64,000 nt of DNA from Rhodopirellula europaea 6C (GCF_000338295.1 NZ_ANMO01000246.1:49302-113301); one strand, 5' to 3'; numbered from the stretch's first letter, positions 45,659-55,288 are shown. Numbers and translations: made by a program. The notes: generated by a model not told the origin, from the sequence alone.

Positions 45659-48042
45659 CACGCCGATTGCTGTCCAGGATACTTCACGCGTGCGTGGTAA
45701 ATCGCCGTCAGCGACTTCACCAAACTTTGTCGAACACGATGCAACTGAGCGAAGGTGATGCCACAGTCATCGAACTGACCGTCGGCAACCTTCTTTTGAG
45801 CGATCGCATCAACCAACCCTTGAATCCGAGCCGGCGTCGGATCGACCAACGTTCGCGACGCACTTTCGACCGTGTCGGCGAGCATCAGCACGGCGGCTTC
45901 GAGAGTTTGCGGCTTTGGTCCCGGATAGCGGAAGTCTTTGTCACTGACCGCTTCACGATTGGGATCTTCTTCGCTGCGTTTCGCGGCTTCGCGGTAAAAG
46001 TATTCGACCAGCGTCGTGCCGTGATGTTGCAGGATGAAATCGATAATCGGCTCAGGCAAATGGTGATTGCGAGCCAGATCGGCTCCGTCTTTCACATGAG
46101 CGATGATGACCAATGTGCTCATCGCGGGCTGCAACGAGTCGTGCTGGTTGATTCCCGCCGATTGGTTTTCGATGAAGTATTCCGGTTTGAACATTTTGCC
46201 GATGTCGTGGAAGTACGCTCCCACGCGAACCAGCAAACCGTTCGCACCGATCGCATCCGCCGCGGCTTCTGCAATTGACGCGACATTGATCGAGTGGTTG
46301 TAAGTCCCCGGTGCACGTTGTGCCAAACGTCGCAATAACGGGTGCGATGCGTCGCCGAGTTCCAACAAACTGAGGTCGGTTTGCACGCCGAACGCTTTCT
46401 CGACCAAAGGCAACAAACCGGTCATCGCCAAGGACGAGAACAAAATGCAAACGCCCGCCCAACCGGCTTCGGCAACCAAACCGTTGACGACGTGATTGAG
46501 CGAACCGCCGCTGAGCATTCCTTCCAAGTTTCCGCCCGGTGCACCAGACGAAAGCGTTTGTCCCGTCACGATTCCAACGCCCACAACCGTGAACATGGTG
46601 ATTGTGGCGGAGATCAAACCAACCGTGACCAAGTGAGTTCGCGAACGAATGCGGCCGGTCAACAAGGTGCATGTGGTGCAGGCCGCCGTCACGACGACTA
46701 AGTTGGGAATGTCAGCTCCCAACAAAAGAATGACGGACAAACAGACTGACGCCAGCAGCAAGATTGCGAGTTCGCGACCGTAGACGACCGCGGCGGTGAT
46801 CGATGCCAAAACGAGCGGCACCAGTTCGGCTCGCCAAGCATCTCGTGATGCGTGATAAGCCAACACAATGGTGACCACCATCAATGCGAGCAGCTTGACC
46901 AGTTTGTTGCGATCCAACAGCAACGATCGATCATCGACAAACCAGATGTACGAACCGCATAGCAAATACAGCGCGGCGATCATTCCAGCGTAGGCCGCGA
47001 CACGAGCGACTCGGTCGCCCCAGCGCATCGATTCGACCAACTTGGACCACTCACTTCGAAGCAGCCCCAATTCGCGACCGGTCAACGGCTGGCCCGCGTC
47101 AGCCAATTTTGTTTGGCCGGCGTAGAACGTCATCATCACGTCTTCAACGGCAGCGGCCGCTTGATCGCGAACCTTTTGACTGGCTTCGTCGTCGTATTTC
47201 AAAGTCTCGAATTCAGGCAACCGTGTTCGCAACCAGTCACCAATCATGTCCGCCGCAATCAAACCTTCGTCGCCGGGAAATCGCGAACGGAACTGGTCAC
47301 GAAGCTCTTTGACCAATTGGTTGCCAGCTTCGGCAATGATGACTTTCGACAGTTCCACCGGCACGGCTTCATCAGTTTGGTCACCGGTGAAGACACGAAT
47401 CATCCGCTGCGAACCCTTTTCGGGTGGGTGCTGCGGGGCTTGCAGAATGCCGTTTTTATAGAGCTTCAGCATCGCGGAATCGACCGCGGCTTCCAACGTC
47501 GCCAGGTCCTTGTCTTTGCTGAAGACTCGCTTGAGCAACGCGAATCTTTCGGCGGGTGACTCGCCATCGGGCGCGGTCTCGCTGCCCTCATAGAATTCCG
47601 TCAGAGCGGATCGTTCTTCTTTGCCAAGTTGCTCGTAGTTGGCCGCACCGAGGACCAAGAACAGGCGGTTTTTCAATGCCGCTCGCAACTGCTCCAAACG
47701 CTGGGGCGAGTTTCGATACAGCGTCATCACTTCACGGCGGCGACGTTCTTTCAAATCACCGGTGGCGATCGCATCGGCGACCTGGAAGTCCACTCGCGAA
47801 ATCAAATCTCGCGCGGGAATCGCACCACTTCGGTAACTGAACGCTGGTTTCCACGTGAAGCACAGAACCAAAATCGTGCACGCGGCGATCAATGTCATTC
47901 CGACGCGAAGCGACCATTCAGCTTTGTCTTTGCGGTCCCACCAAGTCGCCCATTTGGACTTCGGGATCCCTAGCGACTCAATGCGTTCTTTGCCCGCACG
48001 TTGTTTGCCTTTGGTCGTCCCGCTTTTGCTCGCACCGCTCAT
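45658..48042 (-). CDS. pgpH: 7TM receptor with HD phosphohydrolase (PgpH-like c-di-AMP phosphodiesterase)
   Basis: The 794-residue membrane protein has one N-terminal span, a large extracytoplasmic domain (about 90-350), seven membrane segments (370-545) and a cytoplasmic HD domain (575-730) with GTYNHSINVASIAEAAADAI and VGAYFHDIGKMFKPEYF, including the HD pair. Listeria PgpH hydrolyses cyclic di-AMP, and this is the closest defined relative, so nucleotide second-messenger turnover is likely. It lies between phoH and ybeY with 4-base overlaps. This grouping is widespread and ties the phosphodiesterase to ribosome maintenance genes. Confidence 0.9.
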   Translation of the reverse strand: MSGASKSGTTKGKQRAGKERIESLGIPKSKWATWWDRKDKAEWSLRVGMTLIAACTILVLCFTWKPAFSYRSGAIPARDLISRVDFQVADAIATGDLKERRRREVMTLYRNSPQRLEQLRAALKNRLFLVLGAANYEQLGKEERSALTEFYEGSETAPDGESPAERFALLKRVFSKDKDLATLEAAVDSAMLKLYKNGILQAPQHPPEKGSQRMIRVFTGDQTDEAVPVELSKVIIAEAGNQLVKELRDQFRSRFPGDEGLIAADMIGDWLRTRLPEFETLKYDDEASQKVRDQAAAAVEDVMMTFYAGQTKLADAGQPLTGRELGLLRSEWSKLVESMRWGDRVARVAAYAGMIAALYLLCGSYIWFVDDRSLLLDRNKLVKLLALMVVTIVLAYHASRDAWRAELVPLVLASITAAVVYGRELAILLLASVCLSVILLLGADIPNLVVVTAACTTCTLLTGRIRSRTHLVTVGLISATITMFTVVGVGIVTGQTLSSGAPGGNLEGMLSGGSLNHVVNGLVAEAGWAGVCILFSSLAMTGLLPLVEKAFGVQTDLSLLELGDASHPLLRRLAQRAPGTYNHSINVASIAEAAADAIGANGLLVRVGAYFHDIGKMFKPEYFIENQSAGINQHDSLQPAMSTLVIIAHVKDGADLARNHHLPEPIIDFILQHHGTTLVEYFYREAAKRSEEDPNREAVSDKDFRYPGPKPQTLEAAVLMLADTVESASRTLVDPTPARIQGLVDAIAQKKVADGQFDDCGITFAQLHRVRQSLVKSLTAIYHARVKYPGQQSA

Positions 48043-49187
48043 TCGCTCGGTTGAGTCTCCGAATCAGAGTTCGTGATCGGCTCGGATGTCGAGCTCGACG
48101 CCGCCGAATCGCCGGAGGGTCGCTTCTGCGATTTTGTAAGCGTCTCTGAATCACCTGATTGAACTTCGGTCAAACCTTCGTCTGATCGTTCCGTCGCAGA
48201 GCCGTCCGAGTCGGCTTTCTCCGAGTCGGCTTCGTACGCTGCAACGATCTGCTGCACCAAACGGTGACGCACAATGTCCGCGGCTCCCAAACGGATCTGC
48301 GCGATTCCCTTGATGCTGCTCAGTCGGTACACCGCGTCGTGAAGTCCACTGCGAACGCCACGCGGCAAATCGAGCTGCGTCGCGTCACCGCTGACCACCA
48401 TCTTGCTCCGTTCACCCATCCGGGTCAGGAACATCTTCATTTGGGCAACAGTCGTGTTTTGAGCTTCGTCCAAAATGATGAACGCGTCGTTGAGCGTCCG
48501 ACCTCGCATGTACGCCAAGGGAACGATTTCGATGACATCTTGTTCCATCAATGCACGAGCTTGGTCGTAGTCAACCATTTCGCCGAGCGCATCGAGCAGC
48601 GGTCGCAAGTAAGGGTTCAGCTTCGCTCGCAGGTCGCCTGGCAGAAAACCGAGGCTTTCGCCGGCTTCGACCGCGGGACGAACCAACACAATTTTCTTGA
48701 TCGATTCGTTTCGCAAAGCCTCGACCGCGGTGGCCACGGCCAAATAAGTCTTGCCACAGCCGGCCGGTCCCGTTGCAATCGTCAGATCGTTTTGCCGGAT
48801 GGCTTCGACATAGCGAGCTTGCCCGGGAGTTCGCGGCGCGATCTTGCGACCCGCGTTTTGCAAGTTGATCGCCTCGCCGCTCGGCGTTGGTGGTCGACCG
48901 TTTTCGATCTTGGCACCTTCTTCCGCCGCAGCGGTCTCGATGTCGCCGATGCTGAGCGAGCCTTTTTTGCGGCACAGCAAACGCAATTTTTCCAGCGTGC
49001 GCATCGCGGCACCGACGCCAGTCTCTTCTCCGGCGACGCGGATTTTCCCAGCTCGATGCGTGATATCGACGCCAAACAGCCGTCGCAGCTTGCGCACGTG
49101 TTGATCGCGAGGACCGAACAACGTCAGGACTTCATTGGGACCCGCTGTCGACAGCGTGGCTTCGTTCATTGCAGATTGGACCGACAT
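48039..49187 (-). CDS. phoH: PhoH family ATPase
   Basis: This 382-residue protein has a PhoH P-loop domain (about 115-325). Walker A is ATGPAGCGKTYLAV, Walker B IILDEAQNTT, and the family segment VPLAYMRGRTLNDAF is complete. An N-terminal KH-like segment (about 20-75: LFGPRDQHVRKLRRLFG) suggests RNA binding, as in PhoL-type proteins. The C-terminal 55 residues are Ser/Thr/Glu-rich and disordered. It is the first gene of the minus-strand operon; its stop overlaps the pgpH start. PhoL is linked to rRNA processing with YbeY, which fits this order. Confidence 0.92.
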   Translation of the reverse strand: MSVQSAMNEATLSTAGPNEVLTLFGPRDQHVRKLRRLFGVDITHRAGKIRVAGEETGVGAAMRTLEKLRLLCRKKGSLSIGDIETAAAEEGAKIENGRPPTPSGEAINLQNAGRKIAPRTPGQARYVEAIRQNDLTIATGPAGCGKTYLAVATAVEALRNESIKKIVLVRPAVEAGESLGFLPGDLRAKLNPYLRPLLDALGEMVDYDQARALMEQDVIEIVPLAYMRGRTLNDAFIILDEAQNTTVAQMKMFLTRMGERSKMVVSGDATQLDLPRGVRSGLHDAVYRLSSIKGIAQIRLGAADIVRHRLVQQIVAAYEADSEKADSDGSATERSDEGLTEVQSGDSETLTKSQKRPSGDSAASSSTSEPITNSDSETQPSE

Positions 49188-49293
49188 GCGTCAGAGCGTT
49201 TCATAAGGAGTGACTAATTCTAACCGTCCCACACGTGGTCCGACCATCGTGCGACATTGGATTGAGCAGAATTCACGGGAGGCCGAGGGGCCG

Positions 49294-50295
49294 TCATGCC
49301 GCGGCCGCTAAACACAGAAAAGACGGCAAAGTCGCAGCAATCAACGAATCCGTCACATCCCAGACTCCCCCCAAACCGGGAAGCCAATTTCCGGAATCTT
49401 TTGCCCCACAGTCTCGTTTGAACATCGATTCCGCCAAATCACCAACGATTCCGGTGATGGCAAGGGCCGGACCAAGTATCAACGCCCAACCGATGGAAGG
49501 CAGCGAACTCAACGGAATCGCATCGGAAACCAACGCTGGGAACAACCACCGCAAACAGGCCATCGCCACCAAAGTTGACATCACGACACCACCAACCGCT
49601 CCCTCCCAGGTCTTGCCTGGACTCAGTCGCGGAATCAGCTTGTGACGACCGAGAGCTTTGCCAGCGAAGTACGCCCCCGCATCGGCCGACTTCGTCGTCG
49701 CGATCATTGTTAGCAACGCAGCCAATCCCCAGGACGTGCTGACATCGCTTCCCAAACCGCGAATCGCGAAAAGCAGACTCATTGGCAACCCGACGTACAA
49801 TGAGACAAACGCCGCCCGCATGGTTCGGTCAATACTGCTGGATGCCGGCAAAACAACCGCATCGACCTTCGCCGTCGATGCGTCCAACTGCTCAGGAACA
49901 ACCGCTCCGTAAGTTCGCATTTCGCGAATCAGAAGTGCAAACAGGGACGCGATTGCCATCGCGATTACCCACCCCAATTGTCCGATGGGGCAATCCTTCG
50001 GGTAGGTACCAATCGCACCTCCGCTAAGCTGCGACGCCGCGTTGACCAAGGCCGGAATCGCGGGACCAAGACTGATCGCACCCACGGCGATCATGCACCC
50101 GGCTCGCCAAACATCTCGACCAGACGACATCAACAATGATGTGACATCCCAGGTCGTTCCCAACGCGAAGAACAGCAACAACGGGACGAGAAGCAAACCT
50201 TCCGTTCCAGGTGTGCTGAATTTCGCGTCAACGAACAAGCATCCCAATGCGATCGCAATCAACACCGCTGCGCTGCGAAGCCGGTCGATCAACAA
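49294..50295 (-). CDS. cdsA: Phosphatidate cytidylyltransferase CdsA
   Basis: This 333-residue membrane enzyme makes CDP-diacylglycerol from CTP and phosphatidate, the precursor for all phospholipids including the product of pcs at 4950. It has about nine membrane segments. The C-terminal signature is present in a variant form: SMFKRDCGAKDSGNWLPGLGGVWDVTD, where the usual His and Arg are Leu and Val. The start appears to be TTG 50295, placed 9 bases after AAGGA (50305-50309 on the minus strand). Its end faces the phoH start across a gap of about 106 bases. Confidence 0.88.
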   Translation of the reverse strand: MLIDRLRSAAVLIAIALGCLFVDAKFSTPGTEGLLLVPLLLFFALGTTWDVTSLLMSSGRDVWRAGCMIAVGAISLGPAIPALVNAASQLSGGAIGTYPKDCPIGQLGWVIAMAIASLFALLIREMRTYGAVVPEQLDASTAKVDAVVLPASSSIDRTMRAAFVSLYVGLPMSLLFAIRGLGSDVSTSWGLAALLTMIATTKSADAGAYFAGKALGRHKLIPRLSPGKTWEGAVGGVVMSTLVAMACLRWLFPALVSDAIPLSSLPSIGWALILGPALAITGIVGDLAESMFKRDCGAKDSGNWLPGLGGVWDVTDSLIAATLPSFLCLAAAA

Positions 50296-50447
50296 TGAAT
50301 GGGATCCTTGCGAAAAGTCAGATTCAAAATTGTCCGTGTGAGCCCCAAACGGCGAGCGTCATTCCAACGAACGATCACCGTGCGGCTCAAACAACTGCGA
50401 CTCAAACATCAACGCCCAATACGCCAACGGCCAGGGCGTTGGTTCAA

Positions 50448-50966
50448 TCAGCCAACCAAATCTTTAAGAGCCTGCAGGGCACCTTCGTAGTTTGGTTCTT
50501 CGGTGACTTCGGACACAACTTGCTTGTAAACCACTTTGCCTTCGGCATCCAAAACGATGACGGCGCGGCTCAGCAACTTCAGCTCTTCGATTTCGACTCC
50601 GTAGTCTTCACCGAATGCGTGCGTTTGGTAATCGCTGGCGGTTCGCATTTGAACGTTTTCCGCACCGCAGAAACGCGCTTGAGCGAATGGCAAATCGCGG
50701 CTGACCGTCACGGCATTGATCTTGTCGCCCAATTCGCCCAACTGCTCGTTGAACTTCTTGGTTTGAGTCGCGCAAGTTGGCGTGTCCAAGCTGGGGACGA
50801 TGCTGATCATCGAAGGTTTGCCCTTCAGATCAGCCAACTTCAATTCTTTCAAACCTTCGTGGGCGTAGTGCAGGCTGAAATCCGGAGCTGCCTGACCGAT
50901 GGCCAATTCGCTGCCAGCGAGAGTCATCGGATTGCCTTTGAACGTGATCACACCACTTTGACTCAT
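50448..50966 (-). CDS. tpx: Thiol peroxidase Tpx
   Basis: This 172-residue atypical two-cysteine peroxiredoxin reduces lipid and other hydroperoxides with thioredoxin. The peroxidatic cysteine is Cys65 in SLDTPTCATQ, with the conserved Thr-x-x-Cys, and the resolving cysteine is Cys100 in LPFAQARFCG. The terminal segments EVTEEPNYEGALQAL also match Tpx. It stands alone on the minus strand, 152 bases from the cdsA start. Its upstream region is the structured 640-base gap. Confidence 0.95.
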   Translation of the reverse strand: MSQSGVITFKGNPMTLAGSELAIGQAAPDFSLHYAHEGLKELKLADLKGKPSMISIVPSLDTPTCATQTKKFNEQLGELGDKINAVTVSRDLPFAQARFCGAENVQMRTASDYQTHAFGEDYGVEIEELKLLSRAVIVLDAEGKVVYKQVVSEVTEEPNYEGALQALKDLVG

Positions 50967-51271
50967 CGAAATTCACTTTGATTGAGAGAACAGGTCGGAC
51001 GGGAAGTCGGCAGTATGCGCATCGCCGATCCGGTCGTGAACCCCGGGCGATGCTCCTGCTCGAAACACTCCACTCTGCCGTCAATTTGATGCTTCCAGCG
51101 ACCGTGTCCATTAACGGCCAAAAAGATTAGCTGAATTCTTTGTGAATTTGGAGCAGTATCTGATGCAATGCACATGGATTCAGGTTGCAAAGTGCTCTCA
51201 GGAATGCGCAAATGGGACAATTCGGCTAGACGCAGGTTTCCCTAAACCCACAACGAGCTAGACTACGCAAA

Positions 51272-51559
51272 GTGGTGGTGGGATACGCCTAACCACCACG
51301 ATGCCCCAACCAACTATGGTGTTTGCATCGTGTGTTCGAATGGAACACACTGGTCGTGGCGACAAGTTCGTTGCGGTGATTTGCGTCCGGACGGGGTGCG
51401 CAGGAGTAATGGGATTTGCATGTAACGGCTGCGTATTTCAAGGTTCCTCGCACTCCCTCCGGGCGCAACTCGCTTCTACAATGTCGCAACGCTTTCTCTG
51501 ACCGCAATTTCGGTCCAGCGCGGCAATCAACTCACTCGCGAATTCTCTTCGCGATGAGT
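51272..51559 (+). ncRNA. Dense inverted-repeat region, candidate structured RNA upstream of recO
   Basis: Within the 641-base gap 50967-51607, successive stems follow one another: GTGGTGGT/ACCACCAC (51272-51299), CGATGC/GCATCG (51299-51330) enclosing ACCA/TGGT, GTGTGTTC/GAACACAC (51330-51350), a long stem TTGCG-T-CCGGA-C-GGGGTGCG (51381-51400) with CGCACTCC-C-TCCGG-G-CGCAA (51449-51468), which can continue into AGGAG/TTCCT (51402-51406/51444-51448), then GACCG/CGGTC (51500-51515), and ACTCA-C-TCGCGAA/TTCGCGA-TGAGT (51530-51559). The strand is undecided; plus is listed because recO follows 48 bases later. Short frames inside (51301-51501 plus, 51289-51507 minus) have no domain. No known RNA family was recognised. 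Confidence 0.5.
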
Positions 51560-51607
51560 CGCTGAATCGACGCTCAAATCTGGGTTGGATCCCTCTCCGT
51601 TGCCACT

Positions 51608-52438
51608 ATGACCAATCAATCCACCACGGCGATTGTCCTGCGAACGGTGGACTTCAGCGAAACCAGCCTGATTGTGACGTTGCTGACCAAGGATCTGGGC
51701 CGAATCTCGGCGCTGGCAAAGGGTGCACGCAGACTCAAAGGACCGTTTGAGGGATCACTCGATCTGCTTTCCGTTTGCGCCATCACGCTGATTGATAAAC
51801 CAGGCGATACGCTGGACTTACTGACCGAATCCAAACTTCGCCGACGTTTTCGCGGCGCCCAACGATCCTTGGAACGTCTGCATGCCGGTTACTACATCGC
51901 GGAAATGCTTCGGCTGCTGGTCGACGACGATGACCCGCACCGCGAATTGTTCGACATGACGCTGTCGGCAATGGGGATGATCGATGGCGAAGGCGATGTC
52001 GCAAAAACATTGCTAGCGTTTGATGCACAATGCCTGCGGTTGCTGGGACATGCACCCGCGACGCGGCGCTGCACCGTATGCGGACGCGATGCTGAACGGA
52101 GCCGCCGGCGAGCTTCGTTTTCGTTGGTCGGTGGCGGTGTCGTGTGTGAAAACTGCCGGCCATCGCAAAGTCACTTGATGACGGCCAGCTGGGATGCTCT
52201 GGACGCGCTGCGTGAACTCGCTAGCGCCCCCGAAATGCAGCCCTCCGTCACGGACGAGAACGCGGACAATTCCAGCCAACCGCCGCCAACCTCATTCCCG
52301 ATCGGACGTCTGTTTCCCACGATGACTCCTGCGATCTACCGAGACCTTCGGGGACTGCTCAATCGCACCCTGGAATCGCTGGTCGGCCAGAAGCCCCGAA
52401 TGCAACCCTTCCTGCCTGACAAGCTCGATTCGCTCTAG
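51608..52438 (+). CDS. recO: DNA repair protein RecO
   Basis: The 276-residue protein has an N-terminal OB fold (about residues 1-80: TTAIVLRTVDFSETSLIVTLLT, GRISALAKGARRLKGPFEG), a helical middle, and a four-cysteine zinc finger (CTVCGRDAERSRR, then VVCENC), all family features. RecO anneals SSB-coated DNA and loads RecA with RecR. The Thr/Ser-rich insert near the C-terminus (DENADNSSQPPPTS) is not conserved. The ATG at 51608 has no clear Shine-Dalgarno site. It is upstream of a TPR gene but separated by 65 bases. Confidence 0.92.
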   Translation: MTNQSTTAIVLRTVDFSETSLIVTLLTKDLGRISALAKGARRLKGPFEGSLDLLSVCAITLIDKPGDTLDLLTESKLRRRFRGAQRSLERLHAGYYIAEMLRLLVDDDDPHRELFDMTLSAMGMIDGEGDVAKTLLAFDAQCLRLLGHAPATRRCTVCGRDAERSRRRASFSLVGGGVVCENCRPSQSHLMTASWDALDALRELASAPEMQPSVTDENADNSSQPPPTSFPIGRLFPTMTPAIYRDLRGLLNRTLESLVGQKPRMQPFLPDKLDSL

Positions 52439-52503
52439 CGTTGTGAAGTCCAGGTAGAGTATCCCCAACGAGTCATTTCGAACTTGACCGAAGGAAGTTG
52501 CTC

Positions 52504-53712
52504 GTGACGTCTTGCCGTTCGCTTTTACTTGCTGCTGCTATCATTGCCTGCCCAGTGCTGGTGACTGATTCCCTGTATGCCCAATCGGGATTTTGGGATT
52601 CCACCAAAGACACCACCGACCGTGCCATGCGGTTCCTCACCATGCGTGAGCAACCCAATGCGGAACGAGCCCGCGATTTGTATCAAGAAGCCGACCAGCT
52701 ATTTCGCGCCGCCGCGTCTCGATTCAACCAAACCGAACGTGATGGCGAGGCCGAGGGTTCAGAAAAGAAAGACTTTGCTCGCGCCGCGAAATTGTTTGCT
52801 CGAGCCGCCGACGCACAACCCGGCACCGCGCTCGCTCAAGACGCGATGTTCATGCAAGCGGAAAGCCTGTTTTTCTCCGATCAATTGCCCGACGCAGCCG
52901 ACGCCTACGAACGCCTGAACAAAGAATTCCCGAACAATCGCCATGTCGACCAAGCTGCGGCTCGCGCCTTTGCGATCTCCCAGTACTGGATCGACGCAGA
53001 AGTCGCGACCCAAGACGACTGGTTCAAGTTCAATGTCTTCGATGCCAGCCGACCACGACTGGACGCCGAAGGCCACGCCGTTCGCGTGCTGGACCAAATT
53101 CGCTACGACAACCCGACGGGCCGGCTGGCCGACGATGCGACCATGGCCGCTGCGGTGGAGTACATGCGACAAGGCGATTTTGAAACCGCCGATGAATTTC
53201 TCACCGACCTCCGCGAAACGTTTCCCGAGAGCGATCACTTCTTCAACGCTCACCTGATGGGCATCCGCTGCAAACTCGAAGTTTTCGCCGGCCCCAAATA
53301 CAGCGGCTTGATGCTGGAAGAAGCCGACAAACTCGTCCGCCAAACTCGCGAACGTTTTCCCGATCGCTTGCAAGATCCTGAGACATCCGAAATGGTCGCC
53401 CGAGCGGCCGCCGAAGTCGCCTTCCGCCGAGCTGAAAAGCTGAACGACCGAGCGATCTATCGCGAGAAACGAGCCGAATACCGAGCCGCTCGGTTGCACT
53501 ACCAAAAGATTCTGCGTGACTACCCCAGCACCCCGTTTGCTGAACGTGCACGCGAACGATTGGAAGCCATCACGAGCTATCCGGATGTGCCCGCTGAACG
53601 CGTCTCGGCAACTCTGTTGAAACGAATCTTCCCAGACAGCCGGCGCACGACGCCTTTGGAAACCAAGTTCAACTCACCGACAGGCGAACGCAGCGAGTCG
53701 ATTTACCGATGA
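52504..53712 (+). CDS. Exported TPR protein (BamD/YbgF-like)
   Basis: The 402-residue protein has a signal peptide (about residues 1-25, CPVLVTDSLYAQ) and several tetratricopeptide-type repeats, for example DAMFMQAESLFFSDQLPDA, YERLNKEFPNNRHVDQAAA and LHYQKILRDYPSTPFAERAR; the last repeat resembles the BamD/YbgF outer-membrane family. GTG 52504 is favoured over TTG 52498 because AAGGAAG at 52491-52497 has ideal spacing to it. The stop overlaps the LptE-like gene as ATGA. The pair suggests a role in outer membrane assembly, inferred from neighbours. Confidence 0.82.
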   Translation: MTSCRSLLLAAAIIACPVLVTDSLYAQSGFWDSTKDTTDRAMRFLTMREQPNAERARDLYQEADQLFRAAASRFNQTERDGEAEGSEKKDFARAAKLFARAADAQPGTALAQDAMFMQAESLFFSDQLPDAADAYERLNKEFPNNRHVDQAAARAFAISQYWIDAEVATQDDWFKFNVFDASRPRLDAEGHAVRVLDQIRYDNPTGRLADDATMAAAVEYMRQGDFETADEFLTDLRETFPESDHFFNAHLMGIRCKLEVFAGPKYSGLMLEEADKLVRQTRERFPDRLQDPETSEMVARAAAEVAFRRAEKLNDRAIYREKRAEYRAARLHYQKILRDYPSTPFAERARERLEAITSYPDVPAERVSATLLKRIFPDSRRTTPLETKFNSPTGERSESIYR

Positions 53713-54260
53713 GTCCTCGACCGCGACGCGGAAACACGACCGCCTTGCTCAGTCTCTTCGCGATCATTTTCGCGGGATGCCTGGTCGGATGCGCGCCATA
53801 TCAACTCGGCAGCGCATCGTTGTTCCCGCAGAACATCCGCACGGTACACGTACCCATCATTCGCAACGCAACGTTCTGCGAAGACCTGGGCGTTCGCCTG
53901 ACCGAGGCACTCACCAAAGAAATCGAACTGCGAACACCGTACAAGGTCACTGCTGATCCGCTTGCTGACACCGTGCTGCGTTGCGAAGTCATCGACGAAA
54001 CCAAACGTGTGCTCACCGAGAACGACGCCGATTACGTGCGAGCCCTTGATGCGGCGGTCCAGGTCCGAGCCTCCTGGTCAGACCGACACGGTCGACTGCT
54101 GATGAAGAACTCGATCGTGCCGACTGATGACCTAACAATTTTGTTCAGCCAAGACGAACGCTTCGTCCCCGAAGCCGGCCAGTCGATCGACACCGCAACT
54201 CAAAAGGCCCTCGAGGACTTGGCGGACCGCATTGTCAGCCAGATGGAAGCTCGCTGGTAA
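53709..54260 (+). CDS. LptE-like lipoprotein
   Basis: The 183-residue protein has a lipobox (GCLVGCAPYQLG) and the LptE fold pattern: SASLFPQNIRTVHVPIIRNATFCEDLGVRLTEALTKEI, then VLRCEVID and VRASWSDRHGRLL. LptE plugs the LptD channel and helps place lipopolysaccharide in the outer leaflet. Sequence conservation is weak, so the call rests on signal, fold pattern and length. It overlaps the TPR gene by 4 bases, making co-translation likely. Confidence 0.8.
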   Translation: MSPRPRRGNTTALLSLFAIIFAGCLVGCAPYQLGSASLFPQNIRTVHVPIIRNATFCEDLGVRLTEALTKEIELRTPYKVTADPLADTVLRCEVIDETKRVLTENDADYVRALDAAVQVRASWSDRHGRLLMKNSIVPTDDLTILFSQDERFVPEAGQSIDTATQKALEDLADRIVSQMEARW

Positions 54261-54274
54261 AGCGAGCTTGCGGA

Positions 54275-55288
54275 TCAAACCGCCAACCACCACGCTCCGA
54301 TGGCCATCCACACCGGGATCAACACGATCCCGAGCAACGAGGTCGACAGGACAACCCGTAGAGCCGTCGCCGTGTCGCCCTCATAGAGCCTTGTCAAAAC
54401 AATTGGGAACACCGCCGATGGCATCGCGGCTTCCAACAAAAGCACCTGCTTCAAATCCGTCGCGGTGACCGTCACCGATGCGATCCCGAGCATCACGATC
54501 GGCATGAACAGCTGGCGGAAACCAACCGCCAACCCGATCACGGGTGCGGAACCGGTCCAGTCCGCTGCTCGCAAGAAATCGACCAGAATCGCACCGCTGA
54601 GCAACAACCCAAGTGGGATCGAACTGGACGCCAACAACCCGACCGATCGCATCACCGAAGTCGGAATCAACGTTTCCGCTCCCGTTGCTCGAATCGACAG
54701 AGCGACGATCACCGCAATCAAGGGTGCACTGGTGGCAACCGGGCTGACTCGCTCCCAGTTTCGACGCCAAGCACTCTGCTGTTCCTTCGGCCGCTTCTTC
54801 CCATTGCTGCCGGTGACGATCGCCACACCGACGCTCCAAAGCGAAATGTCGACGCCGACGTTGTGCAGAATCATCTCGACTTCCGCGTTCGGATAAGTGA
54901 TCTGTGCCAACGGCAATGGGATGTACCCGTAATTGCAGATACCGGCACAAAGAGCGAACGCACGTTGCTGGGCATCCGTTTTCAAACCCACGAACGGCCC
55001 AATCGTTTTCGCGGCATACCAAGCGGCCAGAAAACCAAACGTGGTGATTGTGAACCCGAGCACCGGCGGTAGCCACGCGGACGCGAGGGAATCCAATGTC
55101 GAATCACCCAGAATCCGATCCAGAAACAAACAAGGCAGCAGCACTTTCGCGGTCAGCTTGGCCAGCGAAACGTCGGCCTGGTGCGTCAGCCAATGCTGGA
55201 TCCGGCACAACGCACCGACGCCCATGACGAGAAAAACGCCCAGCACGCTGCTGATAATGACAGCGAAAGCTTCCGGGTCCATCAACAT
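54275..55288 (-). CDS. AEC family (auxin efflux carrier-like) permease
   Basis: The 337-residue protein has ten predicted membrane segments and the AEC/BASS-type layout with two helix bundles of five. Marks include VLLPCLFLDRILGD, CAGICNYGYIPLPLA (GNxG-like element) and ILLEAAMPSAVFPIVLTRLYEGD, which fits the family's conserved E-A-A-M-P-x-A. Substrates in bacteria include malonate, malate and amino acids and cannot be read here. ATG 55288 is chosen because GGGAG lies 7 bases upstream; ATG 55306 is also possible. It is convergent with the LptE-like gene. Confidence 0.85.
   Translation of the reverse strand: MLMDPEAFAVIISSVLGVFLVMGVGALCRIQHWLTHQADVSLAKLTAKVLLPCLFLDRILGDSTLDSLASAWLPPVLGFTITTFGFLAAWYAAKTIGPFVGLKTDAQQRAFALCAGICNYGYIPLPLAQITYPNAEVEMILHNVGVDISLWSVGVAIVTGSNGKKRPKEQQSAWRRNWERVSPVATSAPLIAVIVALSIRATGAETLIPTSVMRSVGLLASSSIPLGLLLSGAILVDFLRAADWTGSAPVIGLAVGFRQLFMPIVMLGIASVTVTATDLKQVLLLEAAMPSAVFPIVLTRLYEGDTATALRVVLSTSLLGIVLIPVWMAIGAWWLAV

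Noticed and set aside
51301..51501. Short frames on both strands inside the structured gap upstream of recO
   Set aside because: Both coincide with inverted repeats, have no domain and no ribosome site; the palindromic structure itself explains frames open on both strands.
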